From Marinilactibacillus piezotolerans (lineage in GTDB: Bacteria; Bacillota; Bacilli; Lactobacillales; Carnobacteriaceae_A): 64,000 nt of DNA. The translations under genes were made by a program, and so were the position numbers. This document shows, one piece after another, positions 46,335 through 57,352 of the stretch. The stretch is from positions 1 to 64,000 of the forward strand of contig NZ_FOSJ01000004.1 of assembly GCF_900114235.1 (NCBI RefSeq), written 5' to 3'. Under the pieces are notes generated by a model, which saw only the letters and a program-made list of their open reading frames with translations, made no database searches and was not told the DNA's origin. Numbering within the stretch: the first letter of the stretch is position 1; each line of letters begins with the position of its first letter.

Positions 46335-47821
46335 AAAAAACTGTTAGTGTAATCGGAGCTGGTGTAGCAGGTTTAGCAAGTGCGATTCGCTTGCAGCATG
46401 CTGGTTATGATGTAACATTATACGAAAAAGAAGCTGTTCCTGGTGGCAAAATGAATCAGTTGAAAAAAGATGGGTACACATTTGATATGGGTCCCAGTCT
46501 TGTAATGATGCCTAGTATTTATAAAGAAATTTTTGAATTAGCAGGAAAAAATCCTGATGATTACATACCGATGCAGAGAGTCGATCCGATGTATTCTGCT
46601 TTCTTTGGTGATGAAGAAATTAGTGTTTCTTCCGATTTGACTAAAATTACAGAAGAAATGGAAAATATCAGTGATAAGGATATGGCAGGATTTTTATCCT
46701 ATCTAAAGGATATTTATGAACGTTTTATTGTTGCAAAAAATCATTTTATTCAAAGACCATTTCGAAATGCATCAGATTTTTATAATCCTAAAATGATTTA
46801 TCAGGCTTTGAAATTAAAAACATTTGATAGCGCAAACCATTCTATTGGAAAGTATATCAAAGATAAAAGACTACAGCAGATACTAAGTTTCCAGACTTTG
46901 TACATTGGTGTTTCGCCTAACAACGGACCTTCTCTTTATACCATAATACCTATGATTGAATATCTATATGGTATCTGGTTTATCGAAGGTGGAATGCATA
47001 CGATGGCTAGTGGAATGGAAAAGTTATTTCTAGAACTAGGTGGAAAAGTAAATTATAACTCACCGGTTGATGAGATCCTCATTGAAAATCAGGAAGCTAA
47101 GGGCATTAAAATCGATGATGAAACTATTTTGTCAGATTTTGTGATGTGTAACGCTGATTTTCCATATGCAATCAAAAATCTTGTTAAAGATGTAAAATCT
47201 AAAGGGAAATATACGGATAAAAAAGTTGATCAAATGAAGTATTCTTGTTCTTGTTTCATTATGTATTTAGGTATGGATAAGAAATATAGTCAAGTAAAAA
47301 ATATGCATAATTTTGTATTTGCAAAAGATTTAGACGAAAATCTTGAAGATATCTTTTCAGGAGATGTACTGACTGATCCTTCTTTTTATGTTTATATGGG
47401 TTCTAAAATGGATCCAAAGCTTGCTCCCGAAGGTAAGGAAGGTCTATATATTTTGATCCCTGTGTCTGATCTGTCTACTTCTAAGTATGAATGGAATGAA
47501 GAAACGATTCAATATTATAGAGACCGTGTCTTTATGAAATTAAAAAATATTAAAGGGTTTGAAAATATTGAAGAAGAAGTAGTGTCTGAATCCTATATGA
47601 CTCCAATTGATTGGCGTGATAAATTTAACGCTTACAACGGAGCTTGTTTCGGACTGCAGCCAACGTTGACTCAGAGTAATCACTTTAGACCACAGGCGAA
47701 AGCTAAGAATTGTGAGAATCTGTATTTTACTGGAAGTAGTACACACCCTGGTGCCGGGGTACCCATCGTTTTAACTTCTGCAAAAATTGCTGTAGAAGAG
47801 TTATTGCTAGATGATCAATGA
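46331..47821 (+). CDS. crtN: CrtN-like carotenoid (diapophytoene) desaturase
   Basis: A FAD-dependent amine-oxidase-fold enzyme. The N-terminal dinucleotide site VIGAGVAGLASAIRLQHAGYDVTLYEK and the C-terminal signature GSSTHPGAGVPIVLTSAKIA are characteristic of CrtI/CrtN desaturases and CrtP-type oxidases; the MGPSLVMMPSIY region is also typical. The 496 residues match CrtN, which introduces double bonds into C30 diapophytoene to give yellow neurosporene-type pigments. The partner synthase crtM is not in the window, so the real substrate is unknown; a role on another polyene is possible. It is translationally coupled to an HrtA-like ATPase. Confidence 0.88.
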   Translation: MKKTVSVIGAGVAGLASAIRLQHAGYDVTLYEKEAVPGGKMNQLKKDGYTFDMGPSLVMMPSIYKEIFELAGKNPDDYIPMQRVDPMYSAFFGDEEISVSSDLTKITEEMENISDKDMAGFLSYLKDIYERFIVAKNHFIQRPFRNASDFYNPKMIYQALKLKTFDSANHSIGKYIKDKRLQQILSFQTLYIGVSPNNGPSLYTIIPMIEYLYGIWFIEGGMHTMASGMEKLFLELGGKVNYNSPVDEILIENQEAKGIKIDDETILSDFVMCNADFPYAIKNLVKDVKSKGKYTDKKVDQMKYSCSCFIMYLGMDKKYSQVKNMHNFVFAKDLDENLEDIFSGDVLTDPSFYVYMGSKMDPKLAPEGKEGLYILIPVSDLSTSKYEWNEETIQYYRDRVFMKLKNIKGFENIEEEVVSESYMTPIDWRDKFNAYNGACFGLQPTLTQSNHFRPQAKAKNCENLYFTGSSTHPGAGVPIVLTSAKIAVEELLLDDQ

Positions 47822-47839
47822 TAGACGATACAAATAAAT

Positions 47840-47886
47840 AAAAGAAAATCCTGAAACGACGCTTAGTCTTTTCAGGATTTTCTTTT
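47840..47886 (+). terminator. Bidirectional terminator between crtN and the HAD phosphatase
   Basis: A perfect 17-pair stem between 47840-47856 and 47870-47886 (AAAAGAAAATCCTGAAA and its complement) flanked by A- and T-runs. The right arm overlaps the stop codon of the convergent HAD gene. Confidence 0.92.
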
Positions 47887-48697
47887 ATAATTTAAAGTAT
47901 CGTGTTAGATATTCTGATAAACCATTTTCATGGTTAGTGACTGCGGTCAAATCATTAGCAATAGCTTTTAATCGCTCATTTCCGTTTTTCATTACGATGC
48001 CTTCTCCAGCATATTGAATCATTTCATAATCATTTTCTTCATCGCCGAAAGCAATAATATCTTTTTGTTTGATATTATAATAAGATGCAATTCTTTCAAC
48101 ACCCATTGCTTTTTGTACCCCGGCAGCGACGACTTCTAGACAAGGAGATAGACCACCCCAAGTTCTGACTTCAACTGCATTTCCATAATTTTCAATAATT
48201 CTTTCTTCAATGATCGGTTGATTTAATTGTGTATTTGTAAAAACTTCTACAGAAGTAGGATCAACAAGTAAGGTTTCAGAAGTTAATTGTCTACTGACTT
48301 CAATCCCCTCAGGAAAGTAATCTGGATAAGGGATAAAATCACCATGTACATAAATACCATCTCTAGATTCCGCTGCGATAAGTTGAACTTCGGGATCATC
48401 TTTCAAGGCCAGCATAGAAATAGCAAGATCTTTACTCAATGTTTTATGGTATCCATGCTCCCAGCTTTTGTCTGACGGATTATGACACCAAGCACCATTA
48501 AAGTTGACGATTGGTGTATCCATTTTTAATTGATTGTAATAGTAATAACTATTTCTGTATGGACGACCGGTGACAATGGAAACAATGTGACCTTCTTTAC
48601 GAAGTTTGTTTAGCACTTCTTGAGTTTCTAAAGTGATTTGTTGGGTGTTATTTAAAGTTGTACCGTCTAAATCAAGTGCAATCAGTTTTTGATTCAT
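47885..48697 (-). CDS. Cof-type HAD phosphatase (YitU-like)
   Basis: A 270-residue HAD hydrolase of the Cof/IIB type, likely a sugar- or nucleotide-phosphate phosphatase. Motif I is LDLDGTTLN (nucleophile Asp near residue 9), SIVTGRPY carries motif II, and the C-terminal FGDEENDYEMI holds motif III/IV aspartates. The neighbours yitV and yitW on the other strand, as in Bacillus subtilis yitU-yitV-yitW, suggest a YitU counterpart; that enzyme acts on flavin precursors, but the substrate here is not proven. AAAAGGAGC precedes the ATG. Confidence 0.88.
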   Translation of the reverse strand: MNQKLIALDLDGTTLNNTQQITLETQEVLNKLRKEGHIVSIVTGRPYRNSYYYYNQLKMDTPIVNFNGAWCHNPSDKSWEHGYHKTLSKDLAISMLALKDDPEVQLIAAESRDGIYVHGDFIPYPDYFPEGIEVSRQLTSETLLVDPTSVEVFTNTQLNQPIIEERIIENYGNAVEVRTWGGLSPCLEVVAAGVQKAMGVERIASYYNIKQKDIIAFGDEENDYEMIQYAGEGIVMKNGNERLKAIANDLTAVTNHENGLSEYLTRYFKL

Positions 48698-48723
48698 TAA
48701 AAAAGCTCCTTTTAAACATTTAA

Positions 48724-48742
48724 ATATTAGCTTCGCTAATAT
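48724..48742. repeat. Perfect hairpin in the divergent yitU-yitV intergenic region
   Basis: ATATTAGC (48724-48731) and GCTAATAT (48735-48742) are complementary around TTC. It sits upstream of the minus-strand gene's ribosome binding site in the 138-base region between two divergent genes, where a shared operator or a leader hairpin would be expected. Confidence 0.5.
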
Positions 48743-48835
48743 AAAAAAGATGTCATATGTGATAAAATAAATAAGGATATTTATCTAAGTATAACAAACT
48801 GTAAATAAAAAGTATACGTCATAGGAGTGAGCAGG

Positions 48836-49600
48836 ATGTTTCAGATCATTCAGAAAACAATCGGAGAAGTTCCATTACTTGAAGTCGTAAAAGAAGAACT
48901 GAAAGAAGAAAAGTTACCGACCGTTATTTTTTATCATGGATGGACTAGTCATAAAGAATCAGTTTTAGTTCAAGGATATGAATTAGCTAAAAGGGGAATA
49001 AGAGCGATACTACCGGAAGCATATATGCATGGTGAAAGAAGCCAGGCTGCACAGTCGACTCAAGATAACACTGTATTCTGGGAAGTTGTGACGCATAATC
49101 TGAATGAAGTCAATATGATCAGAGACGAATATGTTTCAAAGAATTTATCTGATGCTGAGAAATTTGGAATTAGTGGTCTTTCTATGGGAGGAATTACAAC
49201 AAGTGCTATGCTGACACAGTTTGACTGGATCCATTCTGCAGCTATACTTATGGGAAATACTTCTCCATTTCACTTCTCTAAATGGTTACTCAGTTCTAAA
49301 TGGACAGACGGGTATGAAAACACGGATGGATTATTAACGGAAAAAATCAAACATCAGTTGAATGCAATTTCTTTGAGTGAACAGCCGGAAAAAATTGCTG
49401 GAAAGCCAGTTTATTTCTGGCATGGCACAAAAGACGAGCTGGTTCCTTTTGAACAGACTAAGCAATTCATTGAGCAAATCAAAGATGAACCGTATGCAAA
49501 AAACATTTCATTTACAATTGGTTCGGGTCATGGACATAAAGTACCATATGAAATCGCAGTATCTATGGCTGAATTTTTTAAAGAAAGCTTTGAAAAATAG
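48836..49600 (+). CDS. Alpha/beta-fold hydrolase (YitV-like)
   Basis: A 254-residue hydrolase of the prolyl oligopeptidase/YitV type, probably a cytoplasmic esterase. FYHGWTSHKES is the oxyanion loop, GLSMGG the nucleophile elbow (Ser near residue 116), and the C-terminal HGTKDELVPFE and GSGHGH segments carry the Asp and His. ATG at 48836 is chosen since AGGAG is eight bases ahead; a GTG nine bases earlier sits too close. It is followed by the yitW-like gene, as in Bacillus. Substrate unknown. Confidence 0.88.
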   Translation: MFQIIQKTIGEVPLLEVVKEELKEEKLPTVIFYHGWTSHKESVLVQGYELAKRGIRAILPEAYMHGERSQAAQSTQDNTVFWEVVTHNLNEVNMIRDEYVSKNLSDAEKFGISGLSMGGITTSAMLTQFDWIHSAAILMGNTSPFHFSKWLLSSKWTDGYENTDGLLTEKIKHQLNAISLSEQPEKIAGKPVYFWHGTKDELVPFEQTKQFIEQIKDEPYAKNISFTIGSGHGHKVPYEIAVSMAEFFKESFEK

Positions 49601-49666
49601 TTTTTAGAAAACTTTCAGGTATTTGCTATGATAATTATGAAGCCGTTCACCTAAGGAGGAAAAACT

Positions 49667-50005
49667 ATGTCAGAAAAAAAAGTTTGGTCTGAAGAGGAAA
49701 TTGAAGATATTAAAAACCGAATAATGGAAAATTTGGAACAAGTGATTGATCCGGAACTAGGAATTGACATCGTAAATCTTGGTCTTGTATATGAAGTAAA
49801 TGTATTTAATGGGGGATACTGTGAAGTAAAGATTACATTGACTACTATGGGATGCCCTCTGGCGGATGTCATTACAGAAGATATTTTAAATGCCATGAAA
49901 TTTGTACCGGAGATTACTGAAACAGATGTTAAGCTTGTCTGGTATCCAGCGTGGGATACATCAAGAATGAGCCGCTATGCTCGAATTGCTCTAGGTATTC
50001 GTTAA
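49667..50005 (+). CDS. MIP18/DUF59 metal-sulfur cluster assembly factor (YitW-like)
   Basis: A 112-residue member of the MIP18/SufT-like DUF59 family that helps place iron-sulfur clusters on target proteins. DPELGIDIVNLGLVYEV and TTMGCPLADVI are diagnostic; the cysteine in TMGCP is the cluster ligand. AAGGAGGAAAAA precedes the ATG. There are 91 bases to clpB without an evident terminator. In Bacillota this gene often stands next to a YitV hydrolase, as here. Confidence 0.92.
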   Translation: MSEKKVWSEEEIEDIKNRIMENLEQVIDPELGIDIVNLGLVYEVNVFNGGYCEVKITLTTMGCPLADVITEDILNAMKFVPEITETDVKLVWYPAWDTSRMSRYARIALGIR

Positions 50006-50096
50006 AAATTCTGGAAAGGGTTGAGTTTGTATTTACTTACTCGATTCTTTTTTATTAGATAAAGTGCAAGTGTCTATGTATTAAAAGGAGATTATT

Positions 50097-52712
50097 ATGA
50101 CAGAATACACGATTGCAATGCAGGAAGCAATTTCTGGCGCTCAGAATATTGCTAAAGTTCGATCTCATCAATTAATAGATATTCCTCATTTATGGAGAAT
50201 TTTTTTGCAGCCAGATCATTTGGCGTATAAAATATACGAACAGATGGGCATAGATCTTAATTTGTTTTTGAAAAATGTCGAAAATGAAATTGATAAAATA
50301 CCAGTAGTTCAAGGAACGTCTGTTCAATATGGAACACAAATGTCACGTGAATTATTCCAGTTACTACAAGATGCAGAAAAGATTGCCTCTGACTTTGAAG
50401 ATTTATATATTTCAGTAGATGTTGTATTGATTTCTTTAATGAAACAGCCAAATCATCCACTTAAAAAGTATTTGCAAAAGCTGGGGATGTCTGAAGCAAA
50501 ATTACGAGAAGTAGTATCTGAATGGAGAGGTGGAGAATCAGTGAAGAGCGCTAGCCAGGAATCTACTTATCAATCGTTGGAATTATATGCTATTGATTTG
50601 GTTAAACAAGTTAAGGAAGGAAATCAAGATCCTATCATTGGTAGAGATGATGAGATAAGAGATGTTATTAGAATCCTTTCTCGTAAAACGAAAAACAATC
50701 CCATTTTAATTGGTGAACCTGGCGTTGGTAAAACGGCCATAATCGAAGGATTAGCTCAAAGAATCGTTAGAAATGATGTACCAGAAAATTTGAAAAACAA
50801 AAAAATTTTTTCGCTAGATATGGGTGCACTGATTGCAGGTGCTAAATATAGAGGTGAATTTGAAGAACGCTTAAAAGCAGTACTGAAAGAAATTAAAAAT
50901 AGTGAAGGGAATATTTTGTTATTTATAGATGAAATTCATACAATTGTAGGTGCTGGTAAAACTGAAGGTAGTATGGATGCCGGAAATTTACTTAAGCCCA
51001 TGCTTGCTAGAGGCGAACTCCATTGCATCGGCGCAACGACTATTAATGAATATCGGAACTATATGGAAAAAGACAAAGCGCTAGAAAGAAGATTTCAGAA
51101 GGTAATAGTAAATGAGCCGTCCAATGACGAATCTATCAGCATTTTAAGAGGTTTGAAAGAAAGGTTTGAAATTCATCATGGAGTGAATATCCAAGACAAT
51201 GCATTGGTTGCAGCAGTACAACTGTCTAGTCGATATATGACAGATCGATTTTTGCCAGATAAGGCTATTGACCTAGTAGATGAGGCATGTGCAACAATAA
51301 GAGTAGAGATGAATTCAATGCCTAATGAATTAGATCTTCTAACGCGCAGAAAAATGCAGCTGGAGATTGAAGAACAAGCATTAAAAGAAGAAACAGATGA
51401 AAAAAGTAAAGATCGATTAGCTACCATCCAGCACGAACTTGCTTCAATTCGTGAAGAAGTAGAAATTATGTCACTGAGATGGAATAAAGAAAAAATATCA
51501 ATGCAAGATATTCAGGATAAAAAAGCTGAAATTGATCAAGCAAAACGCAAACTTGAAGAAGCAGAATTAGAGTATAACTTAGAGGAAGCAGCTAAATTGA
51601 AGCATGGTACTGTTCCGTTACTTGAAAAGGAACTAGTAGAGCTTGAGCAAATACATCAAACAAATAGAGCTTCGGAGAATAAGCTAGTTCAAGAAACCGT
51701 TACTGAAGATGAAATGGCCGAAGTTGTTGCCCGAATAACAGGTATTCCATTAAATAAATTAGTTGAATCCGAAAGAGAAAAACTGCTTAATTTAAATGAA
51801 TCTATGAAGAAACAAGTTATCGGTCAAGATAAAGCTGTTGATGCTGTAACAGATGCTATTCTTCGTGCCAGAGCAGGTATACAGGATCCAAACCGCCCAT
51901 TAGGATCATTCTTATTCTTAGGACCAACTGGTGTAGGGAAGACTGAATTAGCTAGAACATTAGCTCAAAACCTTTTTGACACACAAGATCAGATGATTCG
52001 GTTAGATATGAGTGAATACATGGAAAAGCACAGTGTGTCCCGATTGATTGGTTCGCCACCAGGATATGTTGGCTACGATGAAGGTGGACAATTGACAGAA
52101 GCTGTTCGTAATAATCCTTACACAATCATTTTACTTGATGAAATCGAAAAAGCACATTCCGATATCTTCAATATTCTTCTGCAAGTACTAGATGAAGGAC
52201 GATTGACCGATTCGAAAGGACAGTTGATAGATTTTAAAAATACGGTCCTGATTTTAACGAGCAATATTGGCTCTGAATTACTATTGCAAGAGACATCTTC
52301 AGAAGGTGAAATCAATTCTAAAACGGAAGCAAAAGTAAAAGAGTTATTATTTGACTCCTTTAGACCAGAATTTTTAAATCGATTAGACGATATTGTTTTG
52401 TTCTCACCGATTACTAAACAAAGCATGATAAAAATTGTCGATAAATTAGTTGGGGATCTAGAGATCAGATTAACTGCAAATTCATATGCACTCTCTCTGA
52501 CTGAAGCAGCTAAGAGCTGGATAGCTGAGAAAGCTTATGATCCAGCATTTGGAGCTCGCCCAATTAAGCGATATCTAACTAATGAGATTGAAACTCCGAT
52601 CGCTAAAATGATAATTGGCAATACTATCAAAAAAGGACAAACGATCGAAGTCGACGTAAAAGATGATCATTTGACTTTCAAAACAACTGATACTGAATAT
52701 TTGTCTTTTTAG
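50097..52712 (+). CDS. clpB: ClpB disaggregase
   Basis: An AAA+ chaperone that, with DnaK, pulls proteins out of aggregates. In order: N domain (about 1-150), AAA-1 with GEPGVGKTA and DEIHTIVG, a coiled-coil M domain (about 410-530), and AAA-2 with GPTGVGKTE and LLDEIEKAH, plus a C-terminal small domain. The 871 residues are standard. AAAAGGAG precedes the ATG. No CIRCE (TTAGCACTC) or CtsR (GGTCAAA repeats) operator is visible in the 91 bases upstream, unusual for this gene. Confidence 0.96.
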   Translation: MTEYTIAMQEAISGAQNIAKVRSHQLIDIPHLWRIFLQPDHLAYKIYEQMGIDLNLFLKNVENEIDKIPVVQGTSVQYGTQMSRELFQLLQDAEKIASDFEDLYISVDVVLISLMKQPNHPLKKYLQKLGMSEAKLREVVSEWRGGESVKSASQESTYQSLELYAIDLVKQVKEGNQDPIIGRDDEIRDVIRILSRKTKNNPILIGEPGVGKTAIIEGLAQRIVRNDVPENLKNKKIFSLDMGALIAGAKYRGEFEERLKAVLKEIKNSEGNILLFIDEIHTIVGAGKTEGSMDAGNLLKPMLARGELHCIGATTINEYRNYMEKDKALERRFQKVIVNEPSNDESISILRGLKERFEIHHGVNIQDNALVAAVQLSSRYMTDRFLPDKAIDLVDEACATIRVEMNSMPNELDLLTRRKMQLEIEEQALKEETDEKSKDRLATIQHELASIREEVEIMSLRWNKEKISMQDIQDKKAEIDQAKRKLEEAELEYNLEEAAKLKHGTVPLLEKELVELEQIHQTNRASENKLVQETVTEDEMAEVVARITGIPLNKLVESEREKLLNLNESMKKQVIGQDKAVDAVTDAILRARAGIQDPNRPLGSFLFLGPTGVGKTELARTLAQNLFDTQDQMIRLDMSEYMEKHSVSRLIGSPPGYVGYDEGGQLTEAVRNNPYTIILLDEIEKAHSDIFNILLQVLDEGRLTDSKGQLIDFKNTVLILTSNIGSELLLQETSSEGEINSKTEAKVKELLFDSFRPEFLNRLDDIVLFSPITKQSMIKIVDKLVGDLEIRLTANSYALSLTEAAKSWIAEKAYDPAFGARPIKRYLTNEIETPIAKMIIGNTIKKGQTIEVDVKDDHLTFKTTDTEYLSF

Positions 52713-52737
52713 ATGAAAAGAAGGAAGGAGAGCATCA

Positions 52738-55700
52738 GTGCAGACACAACTTCAGATTATGAGTACTTATACTTTGTTAAAAAGTACAATCACTATCGAC
52801 AAACTTGTTAAAGCAGCCAAAGAACGTGGCTGCAAATCGATTGCTCTTACTGATCACAATGTTCTTTATGGAGCAATTGAGTTTTATGAAAAATCTTTAA
52901 AAGCTGGACTGAATCCTATTTTAGGATTAACACTAGATATCGAGTCACTAAATGAGGAAACTAAAGAAGCCCGCATTGTATTACTGGCGAAAAATGAAAC
53001 AGGCTTTAAAGAACTGATAAAACTATCAACAAAAATAATGACTGAAGAAAAAGCAATTGCTTTGGATTTCTTAAAAAACGAATGTAGTCAGCTTATTGCA
53101 ATTACTCCTGGAGCCAACGGTGAAGTAGAACAACTTTTACTAGCAGGCGACTTTGAAAATGCTGAAAAAATACTGTATAAATATAGTGAAGTTTTTGAAG
53201 AATTATATTTAGGTTATGCATTTCAAACACCACTTTTAAGTATTCAAGAGCAGTTAATTGAACTTTCTAAACACACTAACATCGAGCTTGTGGCCTTTGA
53301 TGCTGTTGAATATTTAGATAGAGAAGATGCTTTTGCGACAGATGTTTTAAGAACCATCGGAGCAAATGAAATGATAGACATGAATAAAGACCTGGAACAA
53401 GAAAAGAGTCTTTTAAGCGCTAGGGAGAGAACAAAGCAATATGAAAACGCGGGATTGATAAAATTAGCTGAAACAGCTGATCAAATTGCCGAAAAAATAT
53501 CGATCAATATAACGCTAGGAAAACCAGTCTTACCTAAATTCCCAATTCCTAATGGTAGAGAAACAGATGAATATTTATCTGAACTCTGCTGGCAAGCAGT
53601 AGATAAAAAAATCGGTGAGGTTACTTTAGAGTATAAAAATCGACTTGAAAAAGAATTAGCAATCATCTCAAAAATGGGCTTTTCTGATTATTTTTTAATT
53701 GTCTGGGATCTGATGAGGTATGCTCATAGCCAGAAAATAATTACTGGATCGGGAAGAGGTTCAGCTGTTGGATCTTTAGTCTCTTACGTTCTAGATATTA
53801 CGGATGTGGATCCTATAAAATACGGTCTGTTATTTGAAAGGTTTTTGAATGAAGAACGATTTTCAATGCCCGATATTGATTTAGATTTTCCAGACAATAA
53901 AAGAGAACAAATGCTAGCATATGTTAATAAGAAGTATGGAAATCAACATGTAGCACAAATCGCTACTTTTGGAACCTTCGCAGCTAAAATGGCTGTCAGA
54001 GATTCAGGAAGGGTTTTCGGATTGACGACCAAGGATTTAAAAAGATGGTCAGATGCAATTCCGACAAGTCTTGGTATGACATTGGCAAAAGCATTTAAAG
54101 AGTCTTCTAAACTACAAAGTCTGATAAAAGAATCAGATCAGAACCGAAAAATTTATGAAACAGCAAAAAAACTGGAAGGATTGCCAAGGCATGTTTCCAC
54201 TCACGCTGCAGGGGTAGTTATATCTGATGAACCATTAATACATTCTGTCCCGCTACAATTAGGAAGTGGAGAGCTTTCTCTAACACAATTTACTATGTCA
54301 TATGTAGAAAAAGTGGGATTGCTGAAAATGGATTTTCTTGGACTGAAGAATTTAACTATATTATCTGATTGTATTCAGTTTGCTAGTACTCAGACAAATC
54401 GGTCACTTTCTCTTTCGAATATACCGTTAAATGATTATGAAACACTTCAACTTTTCAGAAATGGGGACACTAATGGTGTTTTTCAATTCGAATCGCCTGG
54501 CATTAAACGAGTCCTGCGCAAACTGGGGCCTACAGATATAGAGGATGTTGTAGCAGTTAATGCATTGTATAGACCAGGTCCAATGGAACAGATTGATACC
54601 TTTATTGCCAGAAAAAAAGGGAATGAACCTATTGTGTACCCACATGATGATCTTGAAGAGATTTTAGATGTTACGTATGGCATTATGGTCTATCAGGAAC
54701 AAGTTATGAAAGTAGCTTCTAAATTAGCCGGTTACTCTTTAGCTGAAGCTGATATGCTGCGCCGGGCAATCTCAAAGAAAATCCGAAATGAGATTGATAC
54801 AGGTCGCAAACAGTTTATAAGGGGGGCTACACAAAAAGGATATACAGAAGAAACAGCAAAAAATGTTTATCATTATATAGAACAATTTGCAAATTATGGA
54901 TTCAATCGATCTCATGCAGTAGCATATTCAATGGTAGCTTATCAGTTAGCGTACTTTAAGGTACACTACCCAGCTGCCTTCTATGCAGCACTAATGAAAG
55001 CTTCTTCTAACAATAAAACCAAGCTTCAAGAGTATGTAATAGAGGCTAAAAAGCGTGGCGTTGAAATGATTGGGCCAGATATTAATATGAGTAATTATAC
55101 CTTTTCTTTGTATAATGGAACGATTCTGTTTGGATTGGATGTTATTAAAGGTCTAAGAAGAGATTTAGTTTATTCTATTTATAAAATCAGAAAAGAAGCT
55201 GGACCATACAAAGATATTATTGATTTTATTGGGAAGTTAGAGAATAAATGGCGTAAAGAAATTTATATAAAACCACTCGTTTTTGCTGGAACTTTTGATC
55301 GATTGATTCATAATCGAGGAACAATTATACATTCGCTTGATGGAATAATAAATAGTGTCAATATGAGTAATGGTAATATGGAACTTTTTGAATCATTAGC
55401 ACCCAAAATAGAAATCGTTGAGGATCTTCCTCTTGAAGAAAAATTGGATCAGGAATATGAAGTAACAGGATTTTATTTATCTAACCATCCCAGTGAACAA
55501 TATAATAAATACAGAGAAGCGTTTAAGGCTGATTTTATAGCAGATGCAAAAACAAATCGAACGATGAAGTTTATTGGTACAATTAAAGGAATTAAAACTA
55601 TTCAGACCAAAAAAGGAGAACCAATGTCCTTTGTCGAATTGACGGATCAAACTGGGTCATGCTCTTTAACCCTTTTTCCAGAACAACATCGAAAGTATAT

Positions 55701-56049
55701 TAAACATCTTTCTAAAGGTGATGCTATTTTGGTTGAAGGTAAAGTAGAAAGTGATCAAAAAGGAGTTAAAATCTTAGTAAGAAAAATTGAGAATACAAAA
55801 GAATTAAAAGAGATAAAGCAAAAAGAAATATTATATCTGAAATTTGAATCGATTAAAGATAATGAAGAAGTGTTCCGAAATGTTCAGTCTATTCTTCGAC
55901 AGCATCCCGGGGAAGTCTCCGTTGTTATCTTTGATGCAAGCACAGATCAAAAGCATTTGTTAAAAAAAGCCTACTCTATTGACGGCTCTAAAGAAGTAGT
56001 AGCAGAATTAAAGGAGATTTTAGGTGAAAAACAGGTTGTTTTGCAATAA
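52738..56049 (+). CDS. dnaE: DNA polymerase III alpha subunit DnaE
   Basis: The replicative polymerase that extends RNA primers on the lagging strand in Bacillota. The PHP domain (ALTDHNVLYGAIEF) is followed by the catalytic core, with SGRGSAVGSLVSY and the metal site MPDIDLDFPD, and RHVSTHAAGVVIS; then a helix-hairpin-helix region and an OB fold (MSFVELTDQTGSCSLTLF) that binds single-stranded DNA. The 1103 residues are typical. GTG start, with GAAGGAGAG upstream. It lies 25 bases after clpB; a 240-base gap follows before pfkA, in which no gene is seen. Confidence 0.96.
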   Translation: MQTQLQIMSTYTLLKSTITIDKLVKAAKERGCKSIALTDHNVLYGAIEFYEKSLKAGLNPILGLTLDIESLNEETKEARIVLLAKNETGFKELIKLSTKIMTEEKAIALDFLKNECSQLIAITPGANGEVEQLLLAGDFENAEKILYKYSEVFEELYLGYAFQTPLLSIQEQLIELSKHTNIELVAFDAVEYLDREDAFATDVLRTIGANEMIDMNKDLEQEKSLLSARERTKQYENAGLIKLAETADQIAEKISINITLGKPVLPKFPIPNGRETDEYLSELCWQAVDKKIGEVTLEYKNRLEKELAIISKMGFSDYFLIVWDLMRYAHSQKIITGSGRGSAVGSLVSYVLDITDVDPIKYGLLFERFLNEERFSMPDIDLDFPDNKREQMLAYVNKKYGNQHVAQIATFGTFAAKMAVRDSGRVFGLTTKDLKRWSDAIPTSLGMTLAKAFKESSKLQSLIKESDQNRKIYETAKKLEGLPRHVSTHAAGVVISDEPLIHSVPLQLGSGELSLTQFTMSYVEKVGLLKMDFLGLKNLTILSDCIQFASTQTNRSLSLSNIPLNDYETLQLFRNGDTNGVFQFESPGIKRVLRKLGPTDIEDVVAVNALYRPGPMEQIDTFIARKKGNEPIVYPHDDLEEILDVTYGIMVYQEQVMKVASKLAGYSLAEADMLRRAISKKIRNEIDTGRKQFIRGATQKGYTEETAKNVYHYIEQFANYGFNRSHAVAYSMVAYQLAYFKVHYPAAFYAALMKASSNNKTKLQEYVIEAKKRGVEMIGPDINMSNYTFSLYNGTILFGLDVIKGLRRDLVYSIYKIRKEAGPYKDIIDFIGKLENKWRKEIYIKPLVFAGTFDRLIHNRGTIIHSLDGIINSVNMSNGNMELFESLAPKIEIVEDLPLEEKLDQEYEVTGFYLSNHPSEQYNKYREAFKADFIADAKTNRTMKFIGTIKGIKTIQTKKGEPMSFVELTDQTGSCSLTLFPEQHRKYIKHLSKGDAILVEGKVESDQKGVKILVRKIENTKELKEIKQKEILYLKFESIKDNEEVFRNVQSILRQHPGEVSVVIFDASTDQKHLLKKAYSIDGSKEVVAELKEILGEKQVVLQ

Positions 56050-56280
56050 AATGTTAGAAAAACTGAGTTAGTTACCATTTTTAAGAGACATAAATAGTAA
56101 AAAGTGATAGAATAATATTTGTATGGAAACTAGATGAATATGCAAGGATAGATTTTGGCAATTATAAGTGGATGTAATGTGTTCACTTGTGAGCTTTCAA
56201 AATTGTTCCGAAGCAATTGATTCATCAGAAGTATATTATAGTCATAATATTATAGTTTTTAAAATATGTATTAGAGGTGA

Positions 56281-57252
<972 letters not shown>

Positions 57253-57352
57253 TAATAAGCTTACGCTATAATGGTGGGAAAGATTATCAGGGGATCTAAA
57301 CATTTCTTTATATTATCTAAAAAACATAAAATGAAAGTGGGAGTTATTTTTT

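Noticed and set aside
56160-56180. Catabolite-response element upstream of pfkA
   Set aside because: The closest sequence (TGTAATGTGTTCAC) lacks the CG centre and several consensus positions.
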